Part shown: piece after piece, positions 44,001 through 57,200 of the stretch | Numbering within the stretch: the first letter of the stretch is position 1 | Layout: the number at the start of each line of letters is the position of its first letter | From: Syngnathus acus | Lineage: Eukaryota; Chordata; Actinopteri; Syngnathiformes; Syngnathidae | NCBI RefSeq assembly: GCF_901709675.1 | Contig: NC_051098.1 | Coordinates: forward strand, 14,227,918-14,291,917 | Length of the DNA: 64,000 nucleotides | Direction: 5' to 3' | The notes under the pieces: generated by a model | What the model saw: only the letters and a program-made list of their open reading frames with translations | What the model was told of the DNA's origin: nothing | Database searches by the model: none | Program-made: the position numbers and the translations under genes

Positions 44001-46796
44001 TATACAAACAATTAACTCATTGTCTGCCAGCCCATTTAAATTACTCTTTGACGTCTTTTACCGTCAATGGGAGTGAACGAGTTACAAAATCGGTTCGTCT
44101 CCCATAATGTCGCCCTTTTGTTCTCGTCATTCCTTCAGCCTCTCCGACCTTCCTGACGCGAGCTGATGCAAGTTTTGATGGCGGCAAATAAAGAAATGAA
44201 TGTTCCATTTATCCGCTCCTCCCAAAGGCGCCGCAGCATCTGTAATAAAATCAGCCTTGCGCCGCTAACACGCACACGCCGCAGAGATGTGACAGTGTCA
44301 CTCGGATTGGTCTGATAGCGTCTGACGTGCGCATTATGTCCATATTGGTCGTTCCTATCGCTCCGGGGAAAATTCGATTTGGACCACGGCCACTGGAGTT
44401 ACTCGCCGCATTTCGATCCCGCGCTATCGCATTTTATTTTTGGGCCCTAATAATTACATTACAATGAAACGTGTAATTATCCAGGTGAGCTTGATTGATA
44501 AACAAACTAGTAGGCTGCCATTTTTTCACCCCCCCCTCCTTTAATCTGTGTGCAAGAAGAGAATGAATTTCAAAGGTCACCCCCCCGGCGCCGGCATAAT
44601 GAATATGTCACTTCACTGTGTGTTTGCCGAGGCTGCGGCCAGAATATACAAGTGCCGCGACAAATATTCATCTTGAATACTCTAGCATGAAATTATATTC
44701 TCACCCCATTAGTTTAGCTGGGGTATTTTTCTCTCGCTCAGTTTATTTTTTTTTTTTGGAGGAGGCGATGTTGCTAAACGTAAATTGTACGTCTCGGAGT
44801 GAATAGTGGGCTCTTTTTCCCCCGCCTGCCTTCTAGAGCGGAATTTAATAATGGCGACATGCAGCATTAATTCATAATCAGTGAGCCCCTTTTTGCTGGT
44901 ATGAATAATTGTACTTGTACATGCGCCCAAAATGAGGACGCAGGGAAAAACACCAATTTTTTTTCCACTGATGTCAGCCTACCTGAAGACATTCATTTGA
45001 CATGAGTTTTTTCTTTTTTTACATTATACATGCTCGATTGGATGTCGGATGTGTGAGGAGCGGAATGACTGTGATGCATTAAGTTAAAGGCTGCCAACCT
45101 TTTTTTTTTTTTGCATTTTAAAAAAATTGCCTCGTGATCAGATTTGATGATGGAATGTGCCTGATGGTTTTTAAATGGAGTTTCACACATTGAATTTCAA
45201 TTGCGACCTAAAGCTCAGTTCTGGATCACCCTTGGTTTGATAGTTTCGCTTCTGACATTGCAGATACAAAGTACATAGGATCAAACCAGACTGGATTTTA
45301 TATTTTAGAAAAATCTGTTAAATTGAGATCAAATCTGATGACAGTAGAACTTCCGTTACATCTTTTAACTACATAACCTGGATCAGATTGATGAAGCTAA
45401 AACTTCTGATATTGCTCCATATGGATTTTTTTGTATGACCTTGCCATTTTTCCTAAAATAGAGCAAAGTGAAAGAGGCACGTGGTCCACAGCTGGTCGAG
45501 GGGGCAGAAACAGGGAGGCTCGCCACTTTCCAAAATGGAGACGAGGCCATTCATCTTTGTCTCGGCTTTCCTTTTGCGAGGAGCTTACGAAATTGCCGCA
45601 ATCCGAGGGACTCTCGGCGGAAAACGTTGGATGAGGTTCCGTGCTGACCGTGGACAACAAATGCTAGCACGAGGGAAATCCACGCTGAATGATGCTCTAT
45701 TTTTTTTTTTTTTTCTTCATTTTTGTTTGTTTCTCCCTGACTTGTACTTCCATTTAATATTTTTGGGATGAACAGACAAATCTAGCCATTTTTGCTATTA
45801 CGATTTAATATCCAATTATTTCTTTCAAGGTCGTCATGCATTTTTTTTTACCAACAAGCAACACAAGATTAAATCTATTACCCAAATGTTTTCATCTTTT
45901 AAGTTAAATATGAATTGCTGAAGCATGAATTTGTATGAAAGACAATTTATTTACTTCCTTTGTCTTGCAGTGTCAACGTTCACTCCGACAGCCGCTAATG
46001 ATCACGCCAAAGAAGGTAAGCTGAAGTCATTTCAAACCTGTAAACCTTTTCTCATTCACGAGGCGCTTGCAAATGGCCCGGAAGTAAGAACACATGATTC
46101 ATTGAAGCGACAATTAATTTTCTATAAAGTTCAAGAACGCAGGTGGCCTCATCCAAGACTACCATATTTATTTTATAATTCATTGGATTCATGTTTTGAC
46201 TTTGATCAGCTCGTCAGTCAGCGCAGAGTCAATTTATTATTTCACACGAGCGATCGCTGAAATCAGACAAGTAGCAATTAGCATCGTCATTGTATCCTCC
46301 TCGACACTAATGCAGACATTTTTACACTAGCCCGATTGTAGTTATTTAATCCAGTCCTCTGTAAGATTCCAGCATGAGTCACTTGGTGCCTGAGGGCTCA
46401 TTGTGGCGTCAATAAAGACCCCGCTGGGAGCTTTGGCAATGAGCTGGCTGACTCTGTGGACTTTTGCAATATTTAAGCATATTGCAAATAAACAAGCACA
46501 TTTCGGTATGATGAAATGCCTACAGTTGAAATCATTTAATGTCATTTTGTGGGAAGGTCCCCTCTTAAGTAGCAGAGCCTCAGGTAATCGGAGTATCAGG
46601 TTATCCCCAGCCAATGGGGTATGAATGATTCTTCTAATTAGCCATTTATACCTCCTCATAATACTGTAATTATATCCAGCTACAATCTCGTTCTTTGCAG
46701 GGGATAGGGCCCAGGCTGATGTAGCATGTAATTAATTTGCGTATAATTAATTAATAATTCACTGCAAACCCCCAAAATAAAAAAATAAAAACATTT

Positions 46797-46859
<63 letters not shown>

Positions 46860-49800
46860 TATACATGTATATATATATATAGTATATAAAAGCAAAGGGG
46901 AAGAGAGGTGGACAAACATTAAAAAAAAATAAAAATAAAAAATATTTGCAGAAAAATCCAAATCCACAGGTGGACTGACCATTAAAATACCAGACCAAAA
47001 CAAAACTTTCTCCTTCAACTAATTCTAATTGGAAACTTCAAAAAGCAGCAAAACTAAATTGACCAAAACAAAGTGACAATTAAAATGCAAATATTTCGAG
47101 TGGAAATAACCGAGCTAAGCTGTGAAGAAACAAAGCGGCAAACAATCACTTCCAAAAACTGAGCCATCGGATTCATTTCATTATAAAATTTGTGTTTCTA
47201 TGAAAATAGTTTCGACATGCAATTAGTGGCTTAGTCTCAGATGTCCAATGGACTTTTATGCTCTCCTGCACTGACCACTGTGTGTGTCTGTGTGGGAGTG
47301 TGTGTGTTATGTCACACATAACCCCAATAGACTTAGCTGACCTCCCTCCTGGTGCTAATATAGTCCAAGCTAACTCTCGTGTCCTGTTGGGCTTCTTACG
47401 GATCGATCGGGTTCGCCAGAGGTTTGCGCGCACACAAAATTTGAACCGCGACAAATCTAAGTAAGGTTGCGTCGACGTGCTGTGGAAATGATACCATTTC
47501 CTCTAATTGATCTGAAAGTGATTGACTTTGGTTCTTTAATTTATTCCAGTGACGGCAGCGGGTAGTTGTCAGTCTTTGCACGTTTTCAGCAATTTTCTTC
47601 CAGCGTTCCCTCCGTGCCTATAAAACGCCACCAGGTGCGAGCAAAAGCGACTTACTGTGCAGTTTCCCTTCAGTCGCTAAGATCTTTCGATGATAGGATT
47701 GAAATCTTCGAGGCTATCAAACGTGTACGACGGTGACAGTCGGGATGAATTCACGTCAAACCTTTTTCCTAAAGGGAAAAGCGACGCACCTGAATGAAAC
47801 CATCATCGCCCCGGTTTGAAAACAAGCGACGCTTGAATCACGCAGGCGTAATGTCGCCTTCTAAATTCAGCAGCGGGTCCTCCCGAGTGGAAGCAAAATG
47901 ACGCTGCCGCTGTTGCTGCTTTGCAGTGATGTAAAAAAAATCTCAATTGCACCTTATTGATCCGCCGGGGGAAGTTTAGTCGGTGCGGCAGCGTTTACAG
48001 GAAGCATATGAGCTCGCTAGAACGACGTTGCGGAAAAAAGAGACACAAAGAGAGAGCGGGAGGTCACGATCATCTATAGATATTAAAAATAACTGCACAC
48101 GATTAAACATTATACTGTAATGGAGAATCAATGCGAGAGGAAATGAAGGGAGCTTGTCTCTTCCTGTTTCATAAGCCTGACCCAGTTTTCTTTCTCGGGC
48201 CTATTACAACTTCAGACTGTATTAATCAGCACAGTAAAATTTTGTTGCAAATCATACACAGACGGAATTGCTCCAGTCGCTCTATCAGAAGTTATTTTCT
48301 AGTCGGGTGTGCAATTTTGCAGGGCACGCAAATCAATGATTTGAATTTGTGTGCAATTGGTTGGATGATTATTTTTGAAATCAAAGGTCAATACAAAAAA
48401 AAAAACAACCACACAATCAAAGGGGGAATAGATAACAAAAAAAAAATGCTCTAAATATCTCCAAAAAGACCAATTGAGATTTTTGGTAGTTTAGCAACAA
48501 TTACGAAGCACATTACTTGTTTTTGCAGGCCGCATAGTGATGTGGCGGGCCAGATCTGAACCCCCTAGCCTTGAGTTTGACACCTGTGGTATAAAAAGTG
48601 GCCACCACAATTCCTTGACCCCGACCCTATTGAGTGTCCCGAACAGGCCGTGGTCTCATTAAGTGTTCAGTGAAGATTATAATGAATATTTTTATAAAAT
48701 GTCACGACAGGCGTCATAAGGCGAGGAACCCCTCTAAAGACACCAATATTGTCCATGAGCTAAAAATGGAGAGTGGGTGTCGATCCTCTCCAAGAGCCCA
48801 AACAGCTGCGGGGAGTCGCAGTTTGGTGAGTCAGAGTCGTCGCCGCCTCTGGGCTCAGACGTTAACGTCATTCCCATTTAATTTTTTCATTAAAATTAAT
48901 ACACGTTGGGGCCCCTTTCGAACAATGTTGGCTGCTTGATGCGTGATGAAACTTTCCCCGTTCTTGCCTCGAGGAGCTTAGCCCGGTCAAGTTAACTTTT
49001 GTTATAATAAGGATTAAGCCTGAATAAACTGCCCGACTAAGAATGAGGTCTTCACAGGACAGGACAGGACAGGACAGGACAGGGCGGGCGGGATCTTCTG
49101 CCAGACCATCAAGTACCAAACCCCGAGTTCTGAAATTCCTTTTGGTGCACAGAGAAACCTCCAACGATACAATTTGCGATTCAACCAAATGGTTTAACTC
49201 CGCTGTCAATCGAAAAACTGTCCTATGGGGTGTGTTGTACTAGTTTTGAAACTAGACCAACTTCAACTCGCTTCACATAATGGACTGTGTTGTCCCGTGT
49301 CACCTTTTAATAGCCTTAGCTATCGATGGAATTACTACTCGCAAGTGAATTTATGTTAAAAAAGCAGCGTTTGCTTTCTTGTGTTCGTAGCCATTATTCA
49401 AAGTCGCTAGTTTATCATTTAAATGACGCCGCCGCCGCCGCCGCGGCGCTATTATCTCATAAAATGTCTCTTGCTCCTTTTCCGGCTGTAAATTTTTGCC
49501 AGGACCCGTTATCAGTTGTTCCCCACAAAAGCAGGAAGCTCATTGTGGTGGATGTCAACAGCGCATTTTTTCATCTTTATTTCGGCGTGAGCATTCGTTT
49601 CACGCTAATCGCTGTTGAATTGTTAGCCGTGTGGACGTCCACAAACAAAACTACCAATATCCATTAACTGTTCACACATGAATATCATGAGCCTTTGTGT
49701 AAAGCTGGGCGTGCGAGGTAGATAAATGTGTACGCGTGCTGTTCTTTTTCATTCTCTATGTCGGGTGGAGTTAATTGAATAATTGCATTCATTATTCATT

Positions 49801-52800
49801 GCGTTCCGAAATACAGAAGGGCCATGAAGGGTCATTGAACAGCACTCGGAATGTATTACCGGGCCTCCACATTTTGAGGCCCGATAGAAGAGCCGCGTCA
49901 AAGGTTTTGTTCGTACAAAATATACAAACACATTTGAAGATAAAAGATTGTTCGCTTTTGTCAACTCGTTCACTACCATTGACGGCTATAGACGTCAAAT
50001 ATTCATTTTGTGCTGGATGAGTGAACTACAATAACCATGCCACGGGTCAGTCTTAACGACAGCAGACTTGTCGTTCCAAAAATGAATTACAATATTAAAA
50101 ATTGTGTGTGTGTGCTTTTTTTTAAGTTACAATATGTAACCTGCTCAAAGTCTCTACTTCCTGCCCATGTTGTCACTACTACGCCCACCTTTTAAAGACA
50201 CTCTGAAGATAAAAAGGAAGAGAATGATGTAGACATTTTTTTCGTTGTTGCCAGCAGCGTCTGTGTCGCCCGATAAGAACAGTCGGTTTCAGAGAATCAA
50301 GACCCTCGACTATCTCCGTAAGCCTCGTTGCTCGATGCCAGCCGGGATAATCTCCGGCTTGCAAATCATCCACCTGCTGTGAGGGGAAAAGGATGAAAGG
50401 AGAAAATCTGTTCGGATCCGTGTTGTCCAGGTCAGCTCTCAGCCTCAATGGAAGCGCGGGCGCTTCCTCTTTTTGGAGACGACGTATTTTCTTTTGTAAG
50501 TGGCGATGGCGGGGGTGTGTTTTTCAGCCTGACAACACGGCCCCGCGGCGGGTGCGAAGATGAGACGCTGTAGTCGCCAGGCATCATTCGTCTATCTTCA
50601 TCTGTCGTCCGGCGCCACGCTTCTGTTTGCGGCCCCCGAGGGTGACGAGTGGGCGTGGCTAACATGAGTCGGCGAGACTCAGCATTGTCCATTATAAAAC
50701 GTGTGAAAATGATGGAGTCACCAGTCTCAGATGATGTTCATTCAGTGGTTTAATTTTGCAGGAATAAAAAGCAGATCAGACACGACACAAAAGTGAATTG
50801 ATTTCAAAACCGCATCGCTAATCACGTTTTCACTCAAAATGAAGTTCAGTCAACTGATTTTCATTGACTTTTAATCATCAGTAGCGGCAGCTGTTTGTTT
50901 TCCTTTTTTTTTCTTTTCGAAATACACTGATTGTAATAAGTGAACAGAATAAATAAAGCATCGCCTGACCTGGTTTTTAAGAACGAGACAAAATAAAGCA
51001 CACAGACTTACCGAATGGAGGAAAGTATGACGCAGAAGCACAACAGTTTGGATGTGCTCTCTGCTCCGGTGCCCATCGCATCACTTTTTGGCTCCAACGG
51101 CTATCAAATCAATCATCCGAGTCCGTGCGCAACACCCGGTGACGCCAAGTGGGTACTGAAAGCCTTCACTTGTGGAGGCGGACACAAAAAGTGATTGCAC
51201 CGACTACAGGCATTGACTGCTGAGAATCTGAAATATTGAGCATTCGGAGAATGTTTTAAATTTTCAAGAGAAAAAGATCGATTTTTAACAATAATCATCG
51301 ATGGATTCGATGATCGATAAGTTGTTGATTAATCGTTTTAAATGATTGTGTTGGCAAGCGACGATCAAATTAGGATGAAATTGAAAGAATCAAACACAAC
51401 TTTTGTTTTTGCAGGCTGTGACATTTTTAAAAGGCCGACACGGCGCAGCACATTAAGGCCGAGACGTGAACGCTATTTCTTCTCCCATGCCACCTCCTGC
51501 TACTTTTCGCTCACGAGAGACGACATAAATCTTTTATCCACGTTTGTGTATTTGTCGCCGGTGTCCTGTCACGCAGCTTAAAGTAAGATTTATCTGCCGT
51601 CAGCGGACAGACAGCAGCGTCTGGAAAACAAATATGTCTGTAGCATCCAATGCCAACGTGGCTAACGACAAAATGCCTGAAATGTGTCTGCTCCGAGTGA
51701 AGCTGTTCTCCTTTCATACGGGTGCGTTACTTTGTACAAATCAAGGACTTCTTGATGGAGTTACTGGCTTTTTATTTTTTTCCCCCACAGAAATAAAAGA
51801 AGGGCAGGCTGCCATAAATAGCTGCACAGTGTGTGCCGAGAATTTGAATGCGAGCGTGTGCATGCGGGTGCTAATGAGAAGCGAATTCATCGACATGGTT
51901 CTATTTGCAAGTGGCACGTTTGAACACAAACTGTGGAGCAACACTTGAAGACAGACAATATCGCAATACTCACTGGCGTCTTTACCTTCTGTAAAAACAA
52001 CAAATTATAGCAGATTGAGTCACACGAATTATTTTATTTTAATCGTTTTATCATTTTATTATTTTATTTTATTATTTTATTTTATTATTTTATTAACTGT
52101 TTATATTGGTAGTATTAAAAAACGGTTAAGAGTAAATATTAAAAAATTCAAATATACATCGACCTTGGTGAATAATGCGTGGTTTCACATTAGCAATCAG
52201 GCTAATGTCGGACATCTTGTTAGCGCCGTTAGTTTCCTTTTTATCAACATGGATGTCTATTTGTCGTGGTACATTTCGATTTGTTTCCCCCGTGTCGGCA
52301 CTCCTTAGGCCCCCCCCGGGCGTTGGATGCTGTCTGCAAACAATGCGCACGTAACACGCCGCAGCGTATTTGCGTCTTTTCATGTCTCACAAAGTGGCTG
52401 CCGCTCATCGTTGTCTACAGGGAACAAGGTGATGAAGACTTAATAAGCACAATTCACGTTTCTCATAAATAACTAATTGGAGCAATTTATCTTTTTGTCT
52501 CAAGTCGTCTGAGCGCCTTGGGAGTTTGCTTGCAGATGTAACGTTTTAGTCTAGCACAAATTATGACCCTAATTACAGTAAAAAGAACAACAACAGAATT
52601 CAACATTTAAAAATTTAGGCTAGTACAATGCTGCTTGTCTTTTCTCTTTGGTCACCTGGGATGCAGAACAAGCTAGTTATGACCTTTGTGCTTCGATCGT
52701 GAGTACGTCTGGCGGGCATGTCTGACATTTAAAATCCTATTTTAAGCAACCGTCGCCATACTTTGACAAAACCGGAAGTCGCTAATTTTTTTTAACCAAC

Positions 52801-54238
52801 AGCAGCTTTACCGTTGTTGGTGTTTGGATGAAAAGAAATTTGCTGTGCGTTAGCATACTATACTTTGCTATATATACAAACATGCATGTTAGCATTTTAT
52901 ACATTACAGTTGTGCCTTAAGATAAAAGTTTAAAGGTTAGAGACGATAAAGTATATAGTCCTCTGTCTGTCTACATGGGTTGCTCCACCGTTGGTTGTTT
53001 CTACAAATGCAACTAGCGGTGCTAAGCGTTAGCTTGTCAATGGTGTTTTGCATTATCATTACGCGAAGTGGATTTTCCTAAAACAAATCAGTGTGGTTAT
53101 TTTAAATACAAGGCGTGCAATTCTCTTTTTGTCTCGTTAGATAAACGTCACATGACAGACAACTTGAAGTCTCTTTGTTGTATATTTTTTTAATATTTAC
53201 CCAAGTGCTGCTTCTTGAGTTTGATATTAGAAATAGAAAGTTAATAGGACAAACCTGTGATCTTCCGACATGTTAGCCATAATCTGATACTCATCAAATG
53301 GTACGATGAGCAAGAAGGCAATAATATATGCTGCATTTTTATTTATGTAAATTCATTCAGCTGTGATCAGCAGTGATTGCACTAAGTTACAATTCCATGC
53401 TTGACAATTTTGACAAAAATGTAAATAGATGCAAATGCCTCGAGCGCACCTGAGCTTCTCGGGTCACAGCCGCGATGCTGGAATTGCTTCTGACTCGGAA
53501 TGACTCCTCTTGGACTCGTGTTGTAGATCTCATGAAACTGGAGATGCTGCAAGTATTGTAGGCTTCCTTTTTTTTTTTTTTTTGTGCTCTCCAGCTACTT
53601 GAATGAGCACGGGCATAAATTGCCGAGTCCGCTATCGTCGGGTAAAATCAAATGAGATCTGTAAAGTGCGCAGCCGGTCGAGCAAACTCTTCTCAAGTAT
53701 CGGCAGCGGTGAGACGTGATTAACGTCACGGTGGAAGAAGAAAGCCAGATAGGAGTGACAGTTAGCCTGCCGTCGCCTGATAGGCCATTGTTCATGTCCC
53801 TCCTCAGCGCTCTTTTTATTGCAGTTATTTTTTCCCCCCAAATTGTAAGAACAAAAAAAAACTTGTGGACAATGCGTCTAAATTCAATTTGTATCTGTTT
53901 GTGTCCTTGACATGTTTTAGTTTTTGCATCTTAAGAACCCTGTCAATTTGCCATACTTCTATTTGCTACCTTACAAACTATTCGCATTCTAGCATGTTAT
54001 CACTTTTTTTTCTGACTGCAGGGCAATGTGTGTCCCTTTTTTCCCCCCCCCTTCTGTACTATTTTATTGCATGCAGTGTTCCACTCTAACCCTGCAGATG
54101 TACATACAAGTAAAAAAAAAATAGGTAGATGGTACTAAATTTGGCATCAGTGTACTAAACACCACACAGTACAGAACGTACACAAGCACCAATGGATTAT
54201 TTTCCAAAGCAAACAAAGACGCTTCTCTATGAAAAGCA

Positions 54239-54282
<44 letters not shown>

Positions 54283-57200
54283 GGATTTACCCTCCTACAC
54301 ATGTACATCATTGACATCAATAGAACAATGTCCTGAGTCCTTACCACTAAGGATGCCAGTGCTGACGTTGCGAAACAAATGGCAGTTATGAAGTCTGCTG
54401 CAAGCTACATTTTGAATGGCCTTGGTTTAAAAAAGTATTTCATAGTTTGTTTTTCATGTTGCTAAGACCCTGTAAATAAATAGATATTTTTTTACGTTTT
54501 TTCTCCACTCTCCATGGTGACGCTCTTCACCGTTTATTGTTTATTTAATATTTAATTCTTATGTATCCTTCAAACGACTGATACCTTTGAACAATGAGGT
54601 CCCTCTGAAGGTCTCTGCGGACCACAGCGGATTTATGATGTGACTGCGTTAGCTCGCCTCATTAGGCTTTCGAAATGAAATTATCACTAATTAGTTTAGA
54701 TAAGGAAACCTTTAGTGGTTTACCTCAATATTTTCTGTATTTCTTGCTATTTTGTAACATGTTAGCTTGAACGCTGGTGTTAGCACGTAGCCTGCATTCT
54801 CGTATGAAAATGCTCTCTGAGTGACGATTGGGACGTTTGTCTGTTTCGCGCGGCCTTAGCAAGACAGCGAAAAGAGCCATTTGTTAGCATGTTAGCATAT
54901 TACACATGTCTTTTATATTTGATGTCCCACTACCTATGTATTGTTGTGACCTGTGAGCAACGTTGTTGGAATTTGTGTTTATCGGTTTGTTTTGTAATGA
55001 GCAACAGTATTTTTTAATTGCAACATCTGCGAACCTGTTGGTCCTCCTAATGATTCAGCATGGCTCCATTCCCTCCAGCTGGGACTTATCTCTCTGACAG
55101 AGTCCTTGAAGTGAGCCAACAAGCTCTCGGCAACAAATGAGCGGCGTCTGCCTGACATTTTTTTTTTTTGCGCGGAAGGAGTTAATAGAGTCTGGCCCCA
55201 AATTGAAATTCGGCCCCTGTAAAACACTCCAATGTGGAGTGGAAAGATAACGTGCTCCCTCCTAATCTACCTTGCGTGTGTGTGAAGCAGGTGTTTGTTG
55301 TAAAAAAAAAAAATACAGGACAAGGTGCTCCTTCAAAGTGCATCGCTTCATAAATTCAGCCATTTCATCCTGTCAAATGACCTCAAAGCTATTTTGACGT
55401 TGGACAGCAAAATAACACAAAGCGCCCTCTCGTTAAATCTTTAAGATGTGGAGGGCTTCGTTTAGGGCCGCTCTAAACGTTTTAATGCTGAGGTTAATAG
55501 TTGGTAAAAAAAAAAAATAGCTTTGAGAGGTTATCATCAATTTGAGAAAGGCGAGCAGATGAAATAAAAGTGACTTTAGCTCAACCGGTCCTAAATGGTT
55601 TCTGTCAGAATCTACTGGAAGCACTATTGGAAAGAGAATAGGGGGTTTTGTATTTGCTGGAAAATTCCATTCGCAGTACAGACTGTGCGAGCCGCTCTGC
55701 AATATCTTTGCCATCGAGGCTGAATTTGTTATCATTCATCCAAAATACTTTGGCCATCTGTAATCAAAACTCGGCAAATCAGAGCGTCCTCAAAATGACA
55801 CAATTTGACTTGGGGATTCAGAGAAACACTCACATTTTGAAACATGTTGAAAAGTTAAGAATGTGGACTGCCGACAAAATGCCATCATGCCGAAGCAAAA
55901 AGAAGGATATTTCTGGTACGAATATACATGCAGGAAGCAGAATTGATATAAAGCTAGCGAGCTAGCTAGCTAGCTTGCCTAACTCGCCGCTTACACGCAG
56001 CGGATTGGTCTCTAATTTTGAAAAATCAACCTGTCACTAAAGCAAATTGCACACATGCCGACCCATCAGCAAGTAAATTCACTTTTGTTTGGGGTTATTT
56101 CAAAAGATTTGATGGCTTTAATGTGTTTTATGAAAATTGCACGTGCCAATCTGAAAGCACTTAGGATCATGAAATGGTAGCGAAAAGGTTTTTGAAGCAA
56201 AATGCATTTTCAGCCAATTATATGTCCCCCGTCGTTTAATGTGCTCAGATATCTCATTCAGTCAAGTTGAAGGTATTACTGTACAATTCTCATCATGCAT
56301 CACAAGTTGATCAATACGAATAGATTAAAAGGGGAGGGTGTCATTATCACCTTGCATTCTTGCTTGTCTCCTTGGGGATGTGCATTTATGACAATGTGGG
56401 TGTCCAAGCCTTGCAACTGAGCTCGCGTATTGAGTCAAAATGCAAAATGTTTCATCAAAAGCCCCTAAATATGCCCTCGTTTGAATCCAGCATTCGTTTT
56501 CCAGATGAGACAGGGAAAATGTAGACAATCTAATAACCGTGATATTCTAATATATCTATATACTGTGTATATATATATATATATATATATTTTGCTGTGC
56601 TGCAGAGAAAAGCATAATAGTCATTTTTGCTTGGACACATCACTAACATTTTTGAGAGCGGTTTGGAGCGAGAGAGGAAAATATCAGACAAAGCTTTGTA
56701 TTCATATCATTGTGGTTATGCATGAATGTGCTTCTGTAATGAGAAATAGATTTCATTTCACTCTGTAGACATTCTCCAAAAGCTGCAGTTTTCTCCAATA
56801 AAAAAAAAAAAAAAAACATATTTGGTCTGTACTCTGCAAATGAAAACCCTGCGTGCAAATGGTGATGTTATTGCTGCGGTGACAAATAGAGGGCGACAAT
56901 TTTTGAAAACGTTGAGCGATATCCCGGCAGACGGCATTTGAAATGGGCGACCGTACGATGCCGTCTGGTGTCATTGCGATTACTCAGGCTAATAAGTTGA
57001 GTAAAGAGAAGAGTTGTCTCCCTCGTGGAGGTAGACGTCAACACATTGATGACTTGTTTACGACCGTTTCGATATTTTGACAGCAGGATGTAAGTCCTTG
57101 TTTATTTCGGAGTGTGACTTTGCAAAGAGACTCACGAACGCATTTACATATGGATGTAAATAACTCATTTCCAAAGTGAAATTTTATTCTAACTACCGCC

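Larger units (their letters stand above)
41079..45970 (+). other. long intron of the unidentified gene (first)
   Basis: No supported coding exon. It contains a CTCF-like motif at 41613-41631 and a small inverted-repeat element at 44012-44084. A possible mariner-end relic lies at 45341-45360 (ACAGTAGAACTTCCGTTACA). Confidence 0.35.

Noticed and set aside
49326-49667. 113-codon frame with an alanine run (GCC repeat)
   Set aside because: It lies inside a long intron, has no splice or promoter context, and the composition outside the repeat is not protein-like. It is probably a chance frame over a GCC microsatellite.
50179-50692. Two minus-strand frames in a GC-richer patch
   Set aside because: The patch is only mildly GC-rich and the peptides are basic and low-complexity. 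There is no start context or splicing support.
51544-51948. 134-codon plus-strand frame with a possible acceptor at 51790
   Set aside because: No recognisable protein, no convincing donor and no homology I can recall. The frame crosses the acceptor-like tract, which suggests chance.
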